Below are positions 25,623 through 34,934 of a stretch of 64,000 bases of DNA, piece after piece. Below the pieces are notes generated by a model. The model searched no databases and was not told the DNA's origin. It saw only the letters and a program-made list of their open reading frames with translations. The first letter of the stretch is position 1, and each line of letters begins with the position of its first letter. Origin of the DNA: Legionella cherrii (lineage in GTDB: Bacteria > Pseudomonadota > Gammaproteobacteria > Legionellales > Legionellaceae); the NCBI RefSeq assembly GCF_900635815.1, contig NZ_LR134173.1:3008001-3072000 (forward strand). The letters are read 5' to 3'. The translations under genes were made by a program, and so were the position numbers.

Positions 25623-26618
25623 TCACCTGTAGGTAATAGTAGTCGCATTGGCTCCAATGCGCATAGGGTATTCATCAGTTAAATCATCAATATAAATTCG
25701 CACCGGAAAACGTTGTGCAATGCGAATCCAGTCTTCAGTTGCTTCTAAATAAACTAGGGTTGAAGGAGCAACATTGCCACTTTGTACCCGATTGATTCCC
25801 CAACCAATACTGTCTACATGGCCATGGAATACTTTTCCCGGATACATATCAACCATAATTTTTGCCTTGTCACCAGGTTGTATCAAGCGAATTGCTGTTT
25901 CCCTGTAGCGGGTAACTATCCACCAGTGTTTGGTTTCTATAAAAGCAAATAATCCTTCTCCAACTTTGATATATTGACCTACACGCAGATTAAAATTAGT
26001 AATGTAGCCATCATCCGGTGCTACAAGGGTAGTATGATCCAGAAGATAATTTGCCTGTGCCAATTCTGCCTGTGCTGCTAAAATTTCATTATCATCTAAA
26101 TTGGTTTGGGCAATTCTAAGTTGTTCTTCTGCTTCCTTAATTGCTGCGGCTTGTTCTTTCATTTTATCGGCCAAATTAATTAAAGTGATCTTGGCCATAT
26201 CTCCTTTCGCTTGCAATTTTGAATAGCGTTCATAGTGATCCTGACTTAAATTCAACTGAATTTGAGCTGCTTTTAATCGTTGTTCTGCCTTAATCACATT
26301 CGCTTTTTCATTTTCATAATTCAATTTGGCAATGTTTAATTTAGCCTTAGCTTGTTGTACGGCATAAGTATAGGGAAGAGGATCAATTTCAATAAGCTTG
26401 TCGCCCTTTTTAACTTTTTGGTTCTCTTTAACGTAAATATGGGTAACTGGTCCAGAAACTATGGAGGCCATATTGATTATATTTGCGGAAACATAGGCAT
26501 CATTCGAACGTGTGTCATAATAAGCAAAATAACGATAGGCAACATATCCCGCGAACAACAGCGCAAGAACAGCAATTTGCGGCCAATACTTAAATTCAAG
26601 AATCTTTTGTAAACGCAC
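25623..26618 (-). CDS. HlyD/EmrA-type membrane fusion protein (AaeA-like)
   Basis: The 331-residue protein starts with GTG after GAGAGG and has one N-terminal membrane helix (IAVLALLFAGYVAYRYFAYY). It then shows the biotinyl-lipoyl-like fold (IVSGPVTHIYVKENQKVKKG and DKLIEIDPLPY), a long coiled-coil hairpin (about 75-180), and the second half of the lipoyl domain (LVAPDDGYITNFNLRVGQYI). It bridges the inner-membrane pump to an outer channel. The FUSC gene follows immediately. Paired with it, it should form an aromatic-acid or drug efflux system. Confidence 0.9.
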   Translation of the reverse strand: MRLQKILEFKYWPQIAVLALLFAGYVAYRYFAYYDTRSNDAYVSANIINMASIVSGPVTHIYVKENQKVKKGDKLIEIDPLPYTYAVQQAKAKLNIAKLNYENEKANVIKAEQRLKAAQIQLNLSQDHYERYSKLQAKGDMAKITLINLADKMKEQAAAIKEAEEQLRIAQTNLDDNEILAAQAELAQANYLLDHTTLVAPDDGYITNFNLRVGQYIKVGEGLFAFIETKHWWIVTRYRETAIRLIQPGDKAKIMVDMYPGKVFHGHVDSIGWGINRVQSGNVAPSTLVYLEATEDWIRIAQRFPVRIYIDDLTDEYPMRIGANATTITYR

Positions 26619-26702
26619 CTAAAAACCTCTCTATTTATCCTAACCACTACAATACAACCAGGTTTTAGATAGCTCAAGAAAATATTAGTATCTTTAAAAA
26701 TG

Positions 26703-26778
26703 TTGCCTGGGGTGCAACAGCGAAACCATCGAAATATATGACAAAGAACCCGGGTTTCCCCTCGCTGAACCCAGGCTA
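26703..26778 (-). repeat. dispersed intergenic repeat copy (TAGCCTGGGTTCAGCG type)
   Basis: Read on the minus strand this starts TAGCCTGGGTTCAGCGAGGG and ends with GCTGTTGCACCCCAGGC, so the ends pair as a long imperfect hairpin. Related copies occur at 36319, 41801, 45379, 53800 and 56193. It lies just after the pilX stop on the downstream side. Confidence 0.6.
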
Positions 26779-26789
26779 GATTTTATACT

Positions 26790-27311
26790 TTATAGAGCAG
26801 GCAAATACCGCCAACTGCTCACCCCTAGGGAAATTGAATGTTCCTTTGCCAGACAAGGCACTACTCTGCCTCTACGTATAAATCGTATTTGTAATAAAGA
26901 TCCCAGAGTCCCATTTTCAACAGGTACAATAGTAATTCGTTGATGATGTGTCGCAGATTTTCGCCCTCGATAATGCGCTCTTAAACAGGGAAACTCACCT
27001 AAATCCTCAATGTAATATTTGTATTGAATCTTACCACTTATCAAAGAGCAACCTTTGTTATGAAGAAGATGATGCATCACCTGATTCGCAGAATCTGTGT
27101 TTATCACACAATCCGAATTAAACTCTGTATGTTGATGAAGCAATTGCAACGCCACATCTTCTAATTGATAAAAATTCTGATGCACTACTTCTTGTTGGTT
27201 AATTGCCTTGTAATAAAGCAAAGTATGCTGCATTGAAGTCAATGTAAGTAAGCCAATCACCCCGATAATAAGCATAGTCACTAATAAAACAAATCCATTA
27301 TTGTTATTCAT
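26790..27311 (-). CDS. pilX: PilX-like minor pilin assembly protein
   Basis: The 173-residue protein starts with a short leader ending in Gly (NNNNGFVLLVTMLIIGVIGL) and a hydrophobic helix, the prepilin-type N-terminus of PilX, which lacks the usual Glu5. The rest is a small periplasmic domain with four Cys residues (DCVINT, GCSLIS, PCLRAH, PCLAKE). Minor pilins of this type prime type IV pilus assembly with PilV, PilW and PilY1. It overlaps pilW by 4 bases (ATGA), and the PilV-PilW-PilX order matches known clusters. PilX is the last gene; PilY1 and PilE do not follow here. Confidence 0.85.
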   Translation of the reverse strand: MNNNNGFVLLVTMLIIGVIGLLTLTSMQHTLLYYKAINQQEVVHQNFYQLEDVALQLLHQHTEFNSDCVINTDSANQVMHHLLHNKGCSLISGKIQYKYYIEDLGEFPCLRAHYRGRKSATHHQRITIVPVENGTLGSLLQIRFIRRGRVVPCLAKEHSISLGVSSWRYLPAL

Positions 27312-28051
27312 GAACTACGCACCGCCACTCTAAGTTCTAGTGTTTTGTTTTCATCCAATCCCACGATCATTTCAAGAAACTGTTTCTCTTTGATACGTTG
27401 ATTTCGGGTATGCAGAAAATGAATCAACGGGGTTACTTCCTCACTCTGTACCAATTGATAATGCAAAGCATCCACACCCTGTGCATTTTTCTTAATGAAC
27501 CATTTCTCCTCAAGATACTCACCTATATATACCGAACCATCGTAGGAAAAAAATAATGGTTTGTTCAAGGTAATGAGTGAGTTCTCAGCCTGTTGTTCTA
27601 TCTCAAGTAGTTCTTGTACCTCTGCATGCTCACAATCAGCAATCAGTACAGGTCGCTTTTTATGAAAACTTACTGGATTCTGCACTAATATTCGTGTTGC
27701 ACCTTGAATTTTGACTATTTTTGTAAAATGCTCATTCATACGATTTACTTGTATGAATTGATTGGGTTGATTGCCAATTTGGAGTGCTTGTATCTTATTT
27801 TGATGATTTCTGCGATCAATAACTTGCAGGCGATCGATGCCCAAACAAGGAGTAAAACCTGCACGCCGAATACTATCACTCAGTAAATCACTCACCCATT
27901 GCAGATCAAAGCGCGTTGTCAAAATTTTCTCAATTTCAACATATTGGCGTTTACTCCCCAAATAAAGTTGAAATAAAGTAGTGATAATCACACTGGTCAG
28001 AAAAAGGCTTATCAAAACCTCAGTTAAGCTGAGGCCCGCTTGTTTTTTCAT
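27308..28051 (-). CDS. pilW: PilW-like minor pilin
   Basis: The 247-residue protein has a prepilin peptidase site KKQAG/LSLTEVLISLF with Glu5, then the hydrophobic helix, then FDLQWVSDLLSDSIRRAGFT and PCLGIDRL, typical of PilW. It is processed by PilD and takes part in initiation of type IV pilus assembly. Four-base overlaps with pilV upstream (28048-28051) and pilX downstream show coupled translation. Slightly smaller than many PilW proteins, but no domain is missing by eye. Confidence 0.88.
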   Translation of the reverse strand: MKKQAGLSLTEVLISLFLTSVIITTLFQLYLGSKRQYVEIEKILTTRFDLQWVSDLLSDSIRRAGFTPCLGIDRLQVIDRRNHQNKIQALQIGNQPNQFIQVNRMNEHFTKIVKIQGATRILVQNPVSFHKKRPVLIADCEHAEVQELLEIEQQAENSLITLNKPLFFSYDGSVYIGEYLEEKWFIKKNAQGVDALHYQLVQSEEVTPLIHFLHTRNQRIKEKQFLEMIVGLDENKTLELRVAVRSS

Positions 28052-28368
28052 TTTATACTGCCTGTGGAACTGCGTTTACGGGTTAGAACCCCTGATTGTT
28101 CAAACCAGGCAAGTTGAACCAGTACGTGTTGATTTTTAAGTTGTATTTCCAAATGATAAGGTGTAGGAGCGGATGGTAATTTCGGAACCTGAGCCACAAG
28201 AGATTCTTCGATTTGATCAAGAAACTGGGAGGCTTGCATGCGTAAGACCAACTGATTTAATAGTTGTTTGCTCTGCCCTCGCTGCTGCAACAAAGTTAAA
28301 GCCAATGTGGTTACAAGCAATAAAGAGACCAATACTTCAGTAAGGGAAAATCCCTTTTGCCAATTCAT
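28048..28368 (-). CDS. pilV: PilV-like minor pilin
   Basis: The 106-residue protein has the prepilin motif NWQKG/FSLTEVLVSLL with Glu5 and a hydrophobic stretch, as in PilV/FimT-type minor pilins. The periplasmic part is short (about 75 residues), and the C-terminus RKRSSTGSIK is basic. It is the first gene of the pilV-pilW-pilX set. The start overlaps nothing upstream, and a plausible ribosome-binding site (AGGAAAAT) precedes it. Being short, it could also be a FimT homologue, but the position favours PilV. Confidence 0.82.
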   Translation of the reverse strand: MNWQKGFSLTEVLVSLLLVTTLALTLLQQRGQSKQLLNQLVLRMQASQFLDQIEESLVAQVPKLPSAPTPYHLEIQLKNQHVLVQLAWFEQSGVLTRKRSSTGSIK

Positions 28369-28581
28369 ATTCCATTTTCCTGTGGTTGGTTTGCCGCCGA
28401 AAGGTTAGCGCTCTGAAAATAAAAATGCAAGAGCTGTATTAGCCCCAAAAAAGTAACGCAATTGTACAAAGTGAAATATATAAGCCCTATTGGATTGTTA
28501 TTTAGCTTTCATGAGCTTAAAATGGCGGCGGAATCGAGGAGCACCATTCCCAAACATTAAGAATTTAGAGGATGAAAAACA

Positions 28582-29679
28582 ATGTATGCTTATTTCGCTA
28601 AAGGCATGACCGTAGGTCATGTATTGACCCGCCTGGTATTAAGAGAAATTACGAGTATTCCCGGCATCATTCTTGACCTTATCTTAGCCATGTTTTGGGT
28701 CCCTGATTATACCTCATACTGGAATGAAAATAGTGCATACATCGATTATGCTGACGGCACACGCCATCATGGAGTAATGCGTGGAGTATTTGGCTGGATT
28801 GGGGAAGCTTTAGGATTTGCAATTGGCGCCCCAATTGGTGCACTTATTGGTACTGCTTTATTTTTTCCTGATTTATTATTTCGGGGACTTATTTTCCTCA
28901 ACAAAAAGATATCCAACTCACTGGATTACTTCGCAGCTTTTATCGGTAAAACAACTTTTTTCGAATCACTTAATGTCTATGAAGTTCCCCAAAGTTATTT
29001 TCAAAAAGCCTGGAATTTAGGAACTGCTACTGTGGGGATAGCACTGACCGCCATCCCCTTTATCATTGCAAAAGCTCTTGAATTTTTCTTGCCTTTTTTA
29101 TCCTTGTCCAGGCCTATCGCAGTATTAGGCTGTGCATTGGGTGGTCTTTCTGGCTGGGCTCTTGGACTGACTCTCTCTCTGCCTACTTATTTTCTAAGCA
29201 AATGCATCGATTTACTCGAACTGGCTCGTACTGCGGTACTCAATGGTGTTGCACTCGTTTATGCGAAGTCAGGACAAGTTCCTGTATCACTTGAAAATCC
29301 CGACCATGAGTGTTGTATCCCCCCTACTGCAGTACACTCAGATGAATTTTGCGATCAAGTGAAACATTACAGCCACACATCATGGACGCAGCTCCTTTTG
29401 GGCCCGTTAAAAGGGGAAGCTTCGTCAGAAAGCTCTAAAAACCAACTTCTTGATCCCATTACGCTCGAGCCTTTAGGCGTTAATGGGATTCCTACCGTAA
29501 TGGATCGCGATGGCCATACTTTTAACGATGATAATAAATCTGGAACACAAGGCATTCGATTTTGGGTAAAACAACACCATTCATGCCCTGTTGATCGTAA
29601 ACCTTTAAAAGAAACCGATTTGGCTCGCAATTTCGCCTTTGATGAGTTACTTGCCCAAATGAAAACCTCTCATCAATAA
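28582..29679 (+). CDS. membrane protein with a C-terminal U-box domain (ubiquitin-ligase-like effector candidate)
   Basis: The 365-residue protein has several Gly/Ala-rich hydrophobic segments (about 18-35, 70-105, 143-165 and 180-207), so it should insert in a membrane. Residues about 289-357 match the U-box pattern: LLDPITLEPL, then a hydrophobic TVMDRDGHTFND, then IRFWVKQHHSCPVDRKPL, then LARNFAFDELLAQM. U-boxes recruit E2 enzymes for ubiquitin transfer. In Legionella, LubX and GobX are Dot/Icm effectors with U-boxes. A membrane-anchored U-box is the notable part. It lies upstream of hisC and divergent from the pil genes. Activity and secretion are inferred. Confidence 0.75.
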   Translation: MYAYFAKGMTVGHVLTRLVLREITSIPGIILDLILAMFWVPDYTSYWNENSAYIDYADGTRHHGVMRGVFGWIGEALGFAIGAPIGALIGTALFFPDLLFRGLIFLNKKISNSLDYFAAFIGKTTFFESLNVYEVPQSYFQKAWNLGTATVGIALTAIPFIIAKALEFFLPFLSLSRPIAVLGCALGGLSGWALGLTLSLPTYFLSKCIDLLELARTAVLNGVALVYAKSGQVPVSLENPDHECCIPPTAVHSDEFCDQVKHYSHTSWTQLLLGPLKGEASSESSKNQLLDPITLEPLGVNGIPTVMDRDGHTFNDDNKSGTQGIRFWVKQHHSCPVDRKPLKETDLARNFAFDELLAQMKTSHQ

Positions 29680-29685
29680 ACACAA

Positions 29686-29711
29686 TACCGGGGCTTCTTT
29701 AATCCCCGGTA
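29686..29711 (+). terminator. hairpin after the U-box gene
   Basis: TACCGGGG (29686-29693) pairs with CCCCGGTA (29704-29711) around a 10-nt loop containing CTTCTTTAAT, 7 bases after the stop. It likely stabilises or ends the transcript, although only a short A/T-run follows. Confidence 0.55.
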
Positions 29712-29820
29712 AAACGATTGAACCTTAAAGAACCCTAAAAAAATTTCTTTGTTTGAATGAGCTCGTGACAGAATGCTAAACCTTGGATAATATGAAAAAA
29801 TTTATAATTAGGGAAAATTT

Positions 29821-30936
29821 ATGGCAGTTAACTTTCAACAATTACCACATCTCGGCATACAATCTTTAATCCCCTATAAACCAGGTAAAGCAATAGAAGA
29901 ATTAGCACGTGAAAAAGGGATTAGCGACAGTCACATTATTAAAATGGCCAGTAACGAAAATCCACTGGGTTGCAGTCCTTTAGCCCAAGCTGCATTACAA
30001 AAAATGTCAGCCCACCTCTTGGCAACTTACCCCTCACCAATGAATCATCCGTTAATGACCAAATTGGCGAATAAACTGAATATCAATACCAACCAGCTTT
30101 TTGTGAGTAATGGTTCGGATTACATATACACTCTGCTCCTCAACTGCTTTGTACTGCATCATGACAAACACATTCTCACCCATGAATATGCGTTTAGCAC
30201 TTATGCAATTCAGGCACAAACATTGAACATTCCTTTTCACTCCATTGCGGTAAATACTGATTGGACGGTTAACATAGATAACTTGATCCAAGCATGCAAT
30301 TCAAAAACAGGAATCATTTTTCTTGCAAATCCCAATAATCCTACCGGCATGTTAATCAATCCCAAAGAGGTAAAACGCTTGTTAGAAAATATTCCCGAAA
30401 GCACCCTGTTGGTGCTTGATGAAGCTTATTATGAATACGCAGCATCCCAATACAATTGCAACAGTATCGAATGGTTAGCGCAACACCCTAATCTGGTGAT
30501 TACGCGAACCTTTTCAAAAATATACGGGTTAGCCGGCGTTCGTTTAGGTTATGCCATAGCCCATCCTTCAGTGATTGAGCTCATGCTTCGCATACAACTG
30601 CCATTTACAGTCAATCAGGTCGCATTGACCACTGCCCATGCAGCCCTGGATGATGAGCAGTTTCTCCAGTTAAGCTTACAAATCAATGAAGAAGGAATGC
30701 TGCAAATAAAACAGGGACTGAATGAATTGGATCTCAATTACCTACCCTCTGCATGCAATTTTTTGACCTTTGACTGTAAAGAAGACGGCATCTTGCTCTA
30801 TAACTATCTATTGGATCGGGGTATTATATTGAGACCTCTGCATCCCTATAAAATGAACAATTACCTGCGTGTAACTGTTGGAACTAAAGAGCAGAATAAT
30901 CGATTTCTTGATGCGTTGAGTAATTACTACAAGTAA
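29821..30936 (+). CDS. hisC: histidinol-phosphate aminotransferase-type PLP enzyme (HisC)
   Basis: The 371-residue protein shows class I aminotransferase signatures: KMASNENPLGCSP near the N-terminus, NPNNPTGMLI (about 170), the PLP lysine in RTFSKIYGLAGVRLGYA, and RVTVGTKEQNNRF near the end. HisC converts imidazole-acetol phosphate and glutamate to histidinol phosphate, and many paralogues also act on aromatic amino acids. No other his genes lie nearby, and the next gene is phhB (10-base gap), so an aromatic-acid role is plausible. The ATG at 29821 follows AGGGAAAATTT. Confidence 0.9.
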   Translation: MAVNFQQLPHLGIQSLIPYKPGKAIEELAREKGISDSHIIKMASNENPLGCSPLAQAALQKMSAHLLATYPSPMNHPLMTKLANKLNINTNQLFVSNGSDYIYTLLLNCFVLHHDKHILTHEYAFSTYAIQAQTLNIPFHSIAVNTDWTVNIDNLIQACNSKTGIIFLANPNNPTGMLINPKEVKRLLENIPESTLLVLDEAYYEYAASQYNCNSIEWLAQHPNLVITRTFSKIYGLAGVRLGYAIAHPSVIELMLRIQLPFTVNQVALTTAHAALDDEQFLQLSLQINEEGMLQIKQGLNELDLNYLPSACNFLTFDCKEDGILLYNYLLDRGIILRPLHPYKMNNYLRVTVGTKEQNNRFLDALSNYYK

Positions 30937-30945
30937 GGAAATAAA

Positions 30946-31287
30946 ATGACCAGTGATTTAAGCAGCAAACATTGTGAATCATGTGAAGGCATTGGAGCTG
31001 CATTAAATGCAGAACAAATTAAAAATTTGATGCCACAATTGAATAAAAATTGGGAAGTGAGTGCGGATAATCGCATCATTAAACGTAGTTTATCTTTTAA
31101 AGATTTTTACGAAACAATGGCTTTTGTCAACGCGTTGGCCTGGATAGCGAATACCGAAAATCATCACCCTGATTTAGAAGTTGGTTATAATTATTGCCAC
31201 GTTCGTTTTATGACCCATGCCCTCAACGGTCTGAGTCATAATGATTTCATTTGCGCCGCCAAAATGGATAGGCTTTTAGAGAATTAA
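30946..31287 (+). CDS. phhB: pterin-4-alpha-carbinolamine dehydratase (PhhB)
   Basis: The 113-residue protein has the active-site motif ANTENHHPDLEVGYNYCHV with the two His residues that catalyse dehydration of the carbinolamine form of tetrahydrobiopterin, recycling the cofactor of phenylalanine hydroxylase. Length and pattern match the family. It shares an operon with hisC. The phenylalanine hydroxylase gene itself is not in this window. The next gene (dnaE) is convergent. Confidence 0.92.
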   Translation: MTSDLSSKHCESCEGIGAALNAEQIKNLMPQLNKNWEVSADNRIIKRSLSFKDFYETMAFVNALAWIANTENHHPDLEVGYNYCHVRFMTHALNGLSHNDFICAAKMDRLLEN

Positions 31288-31358
31288 AAGCCAGGGGTCT
31301 ACTTACAATGTGCTAGATTGAGTCAAAATGGCCCAAATAGCAGAATTGTAATTAGACC

Positions 31359-34300
31359 TTAATACCGCATCACAACATGCTCATCACCTAAAAGATTAGT
31401 CAAAAGGCCAAGTAACTCATCGCTGGGAATTACCTGCCATTGTGGCGCCAAACTTAACTGTGCCCGAGCATACTCATTGCTATATGAAAATTGAACCGTA
31501 CAACGTCCGACATGCGCTTTTAACAAGGCCTGAATGGAGGCTAAAATCCCCTGATGTTCAGGATACAAACGCAATTCAAGACATCGAGCAAATTTGGTGC
31601 GTGCAGTTGGAATATCATAAAGATTATTTGCGGTCATTTTCACACCACCATTATAATCATCATGTGCTACCTCACCTTCAATAACCAACATATCTCCAGT
31701 TGCCAAGGTAGATCCAACCGATTCAAAAAGTTCGCCAAATACAACAACATCAAGTCGAGCCGTGGAATCATCCATCCCAAGAATTACAAGTTTCTTGCCA
31801 CGTTTCGTTATAATTTTGCGAATTCCAACGATTTGCGCACAAATAAGGGCTTTTTTATGCATGGATGGATTTAATTGACTGATCGAAACGATAAAATCAC
31901 CAAATTCGCGTCGATATTGGTCGGCGGGATGTCCGGTTAAATAAAACCCCAAAACTTCTCGTTCACCCTCAAGACGTTGTGCCTCAGACCAAGGTTTACA
32001 GGGAACATATTTTTGCTCATTGCTCTCGTCCTCCAATAAGGAAAACAAATCAAATTGGCCACTGGACTGATTTTGGTGTTCTTTTTCTGCGACCTTCAAT
32101 GCTTTTTCCAAAGAAGCGGTCAACATAGCCCGCTCTACACCCCAATCATCAAAGGCTCCACTTTTAATCAGGGCTTCTAATACACGCCGGTTCACCTTAC
32201 GCAGATCAAGGCGTTGACAAAAACCAAATAAATCGGAATAAGCCCCACCCGCTTCGCGCTCTTCGGTGATGCAATCTATTGCAGACTCCCCCACTCCTTT
32301 TATAGCCCCCAAACCATAAATGATGGTGGTATCATCAGTGACCGTAAAAGGATACATGGAGTGATTGATGGAGGGGGGTAAAATAGTTAATTTCATATGA
32401 GCACATTCATCAATAAATGTGACTACTTTATCGGTGTTGTCCATATCTGAGGACATTACCGCAGCCATAAATGCGGCTGGATAATGTGCTTTAAGCCATG
32501 CTGTTTGATATGCGACCAGTGCATAAGCTGCAGAATGCGACTTATTAAATCCATAGCCTGCAAATTTTTCCATCAAATCAAAAATATGCGTTGCAACCTT
32601 TTCATCAACGCCTCTAGCAGTCGCTCCCTCAGTAAAAATCTCCCGCTGTTTCGCCATTTCTTCAGGCTTTTTCTTTCCCATAGCACGACGCAATAAATCT
32701 GCAGCGCCTAGAGTATAATTTGCTAATACCTGTGCAATTTGCATTACTTGCTCTTGATACAGGATAACGCCGTATGTTGGTTTTAAAATAGGTTCTAAAT
32801 CGGGATGAGGATAATCAACAGCCGCACGCCCATGCTTACGATCGATAAAATCATCCACCATTCCAGATTGTAGAGGACCTGGTCTAAATAAGGCTACTAA
32901 CGCGATGATGTCCTCAAAACAATCTGGCTGCAGACGATTAATCAATTCTTTCATACCACGCGATTCGAGCTGGAAAAACTGCTGTTGTTTTACACGCTTT
33001 TAATAAATCAAAAGTTGCCGCATCATCAGTAGGTATTTGACTGATATCCACTGGAGGCAATCCTTCAAGTGCCTGTTTTTTATTTACAGTCGCCAATGCC
33101 CAATCGATAATCGTCAGAGTTCTTAAGCCCAAGAAGTCAAACTTGACTAAACCAGCTGCCTCAACATCATCTTTATCAAATTGACTAACAATTTGAGTGG
33201 ATCCCTCTTCACAATAAATCGCAGTAAAATCGGTCAGTTGGGAAGGTGCAATAACAACTCCTCCAGCATGTTTTCCTGCATTTCGCGTTATCCCCTCAAG
33301 CTTTAATGCCAAATCAATAAGCTCTTTAACTTCCTCTTCTTCTGTGTAACGACGTTTAAGTTCTTCTTCTTGCTCCAAAGCTTTGTTTAAAGTGATGCCT
33401 ATCTCAAAAGGAATTAATTTTGCTAATTTATCAACAAATCCATAAGGATGGCCTAAAACACGCCCTACATCACGTACGACTGCTTTTGCAGCCATAGTAC
33501 CAAAGGTAATAATTTGTGAAACACTTTGTCTGCCGTACTTCTCTGCTACATAATCAATGACCCGATCACGGCCTTCCATGCAAAAATCGATATCAAAGTC
33601 AGGCATAGATACCCCGCTCTGGATTTAAAAAACGCTCAAACAGTAATTCGTATTCCAAGGGATCCAAATCAGTAATTTTTAATGCATAAGCAACCAATGA
33701 GCCAGCACCCGAACCTCGCCCTGGTCCGACAGGAACTCCATTCTTTTTTGCCCATTGTATGAAGTCGGCTACAATGAGGAAGTAGCCAGCAAATCCCATA
33801 TTATTGATAACTGTCAGCTCAACCTGCAAACGTTTGTCGTATTCCTCTCGGGCTGCCTGCAGTTCTTGTGAAGATTTGTTTTTAAATATTTGGAGTAGGC
33901 GCTCTTCTAAACCTACTTGTGATAAATGGATAAATAGTTTTCAACGGTAGATCCATCCGGTATTGGGAAATTAGGGAGATAATTGTTACCTAGATCCAAT
34001 TTTACGGTGCATCGTTTACTGATTTCGACCGTATTTTCTATTGCAGAAGGTAAATCAGAAAATAAGGCAATCATTTCATCCGCTGATCGTAAGTACTGCT
34101 GTGCACTATACTTTTGTACTCTTCTCGGATCAGCTAATGTATATCCCTCATGAATACAAACACGCGCTTCATGAGCCTCAAAATCATCTTGATCCAGAAA
34201 ACACACATCATTCGTTGCTACCAAAGGCAATTGCAGTTCATCAGCTAAAGCAATTAATTGCTCATTGTAGCGTATTTCGTCAGGTCGGCCTGTGCGTTGA

Positions 34301-34806
34301 ACTTCCAAATAAAAACGATTGGGAAAAACATTCTGCCAATATAAAGCTCGACTTTTGGCTAAAGCAATATCATTCGCCAATAAGGCTTGACCTATATCCC
34401 CCAATCTTCCTCCGGATAAAGCAATAAGTCCTGCTGAGTACTCCTTGATCCACTGATTTTGAACCCTGGGCTGCCCTTGATATTGACCTTCTTGATAGGC
34501 TTTGGAAATAAGGCAAGTTAAATTTTTATACCCTTCTGAATTAAGACATAAAAGAACCAGAGACGATACGCGTTCTGGTTGATCAGGATCATGACAAGGT
34601 AAATCACTGCCAATAATCGGTTTGATTCCTGCATCAACAGCACTTTTGTAGTGCTTGACTGCAGCAAATAAATTACAATAATCAGTAACTGCAACAGCGC
34701 ACATTCCTCGAGACGGTAAAGCCTTCATTAATGGCTTAACCCGTACCAATCCATCAACTAAAGAAAATTCTGTATGAACGCGTAAATGAACAAAACGTTG
34801 TTGCAT
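31359..34806 (-). CDS. dnaE: DNA polymerase III alpha subunit DnaE, frame broken by three 1-nt indels
   Basis: The joined pieces (31359-32954, 32938-33606, 33599-33905 and 33913-34806) give about 1149 residues, the usual DnaE length. Present are the PHP domain ([19 protein letters not shown]), the catalytic aspartates ([16 protein letters not shown]), [17 protein letters not shown], and the beta-clamp/OB region near the C-terminus. Three shifts interrupt it: one base missing near 33931-33932, one extra C in the four-C run at 33612-33615, and one extra A in the five-A run at 32974-32978. The gene is the replicative polymerase and should be essential, so sequence errors are the first explanation. 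Real decay would require a second dnaE elsewhere. Confidence 0.93.
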
Positions 34807-34934
34807 AAGGGACTAAACTCATTAAGCTTAATTGATGAACTTTAACCTAAATCAGGATTTTTGCAAACCCAATATGAGCACTTCAACCCACAACTGTCCC
34901 CTCTTCTCCGTTTACGGAAAATGCTCCATCTGTA

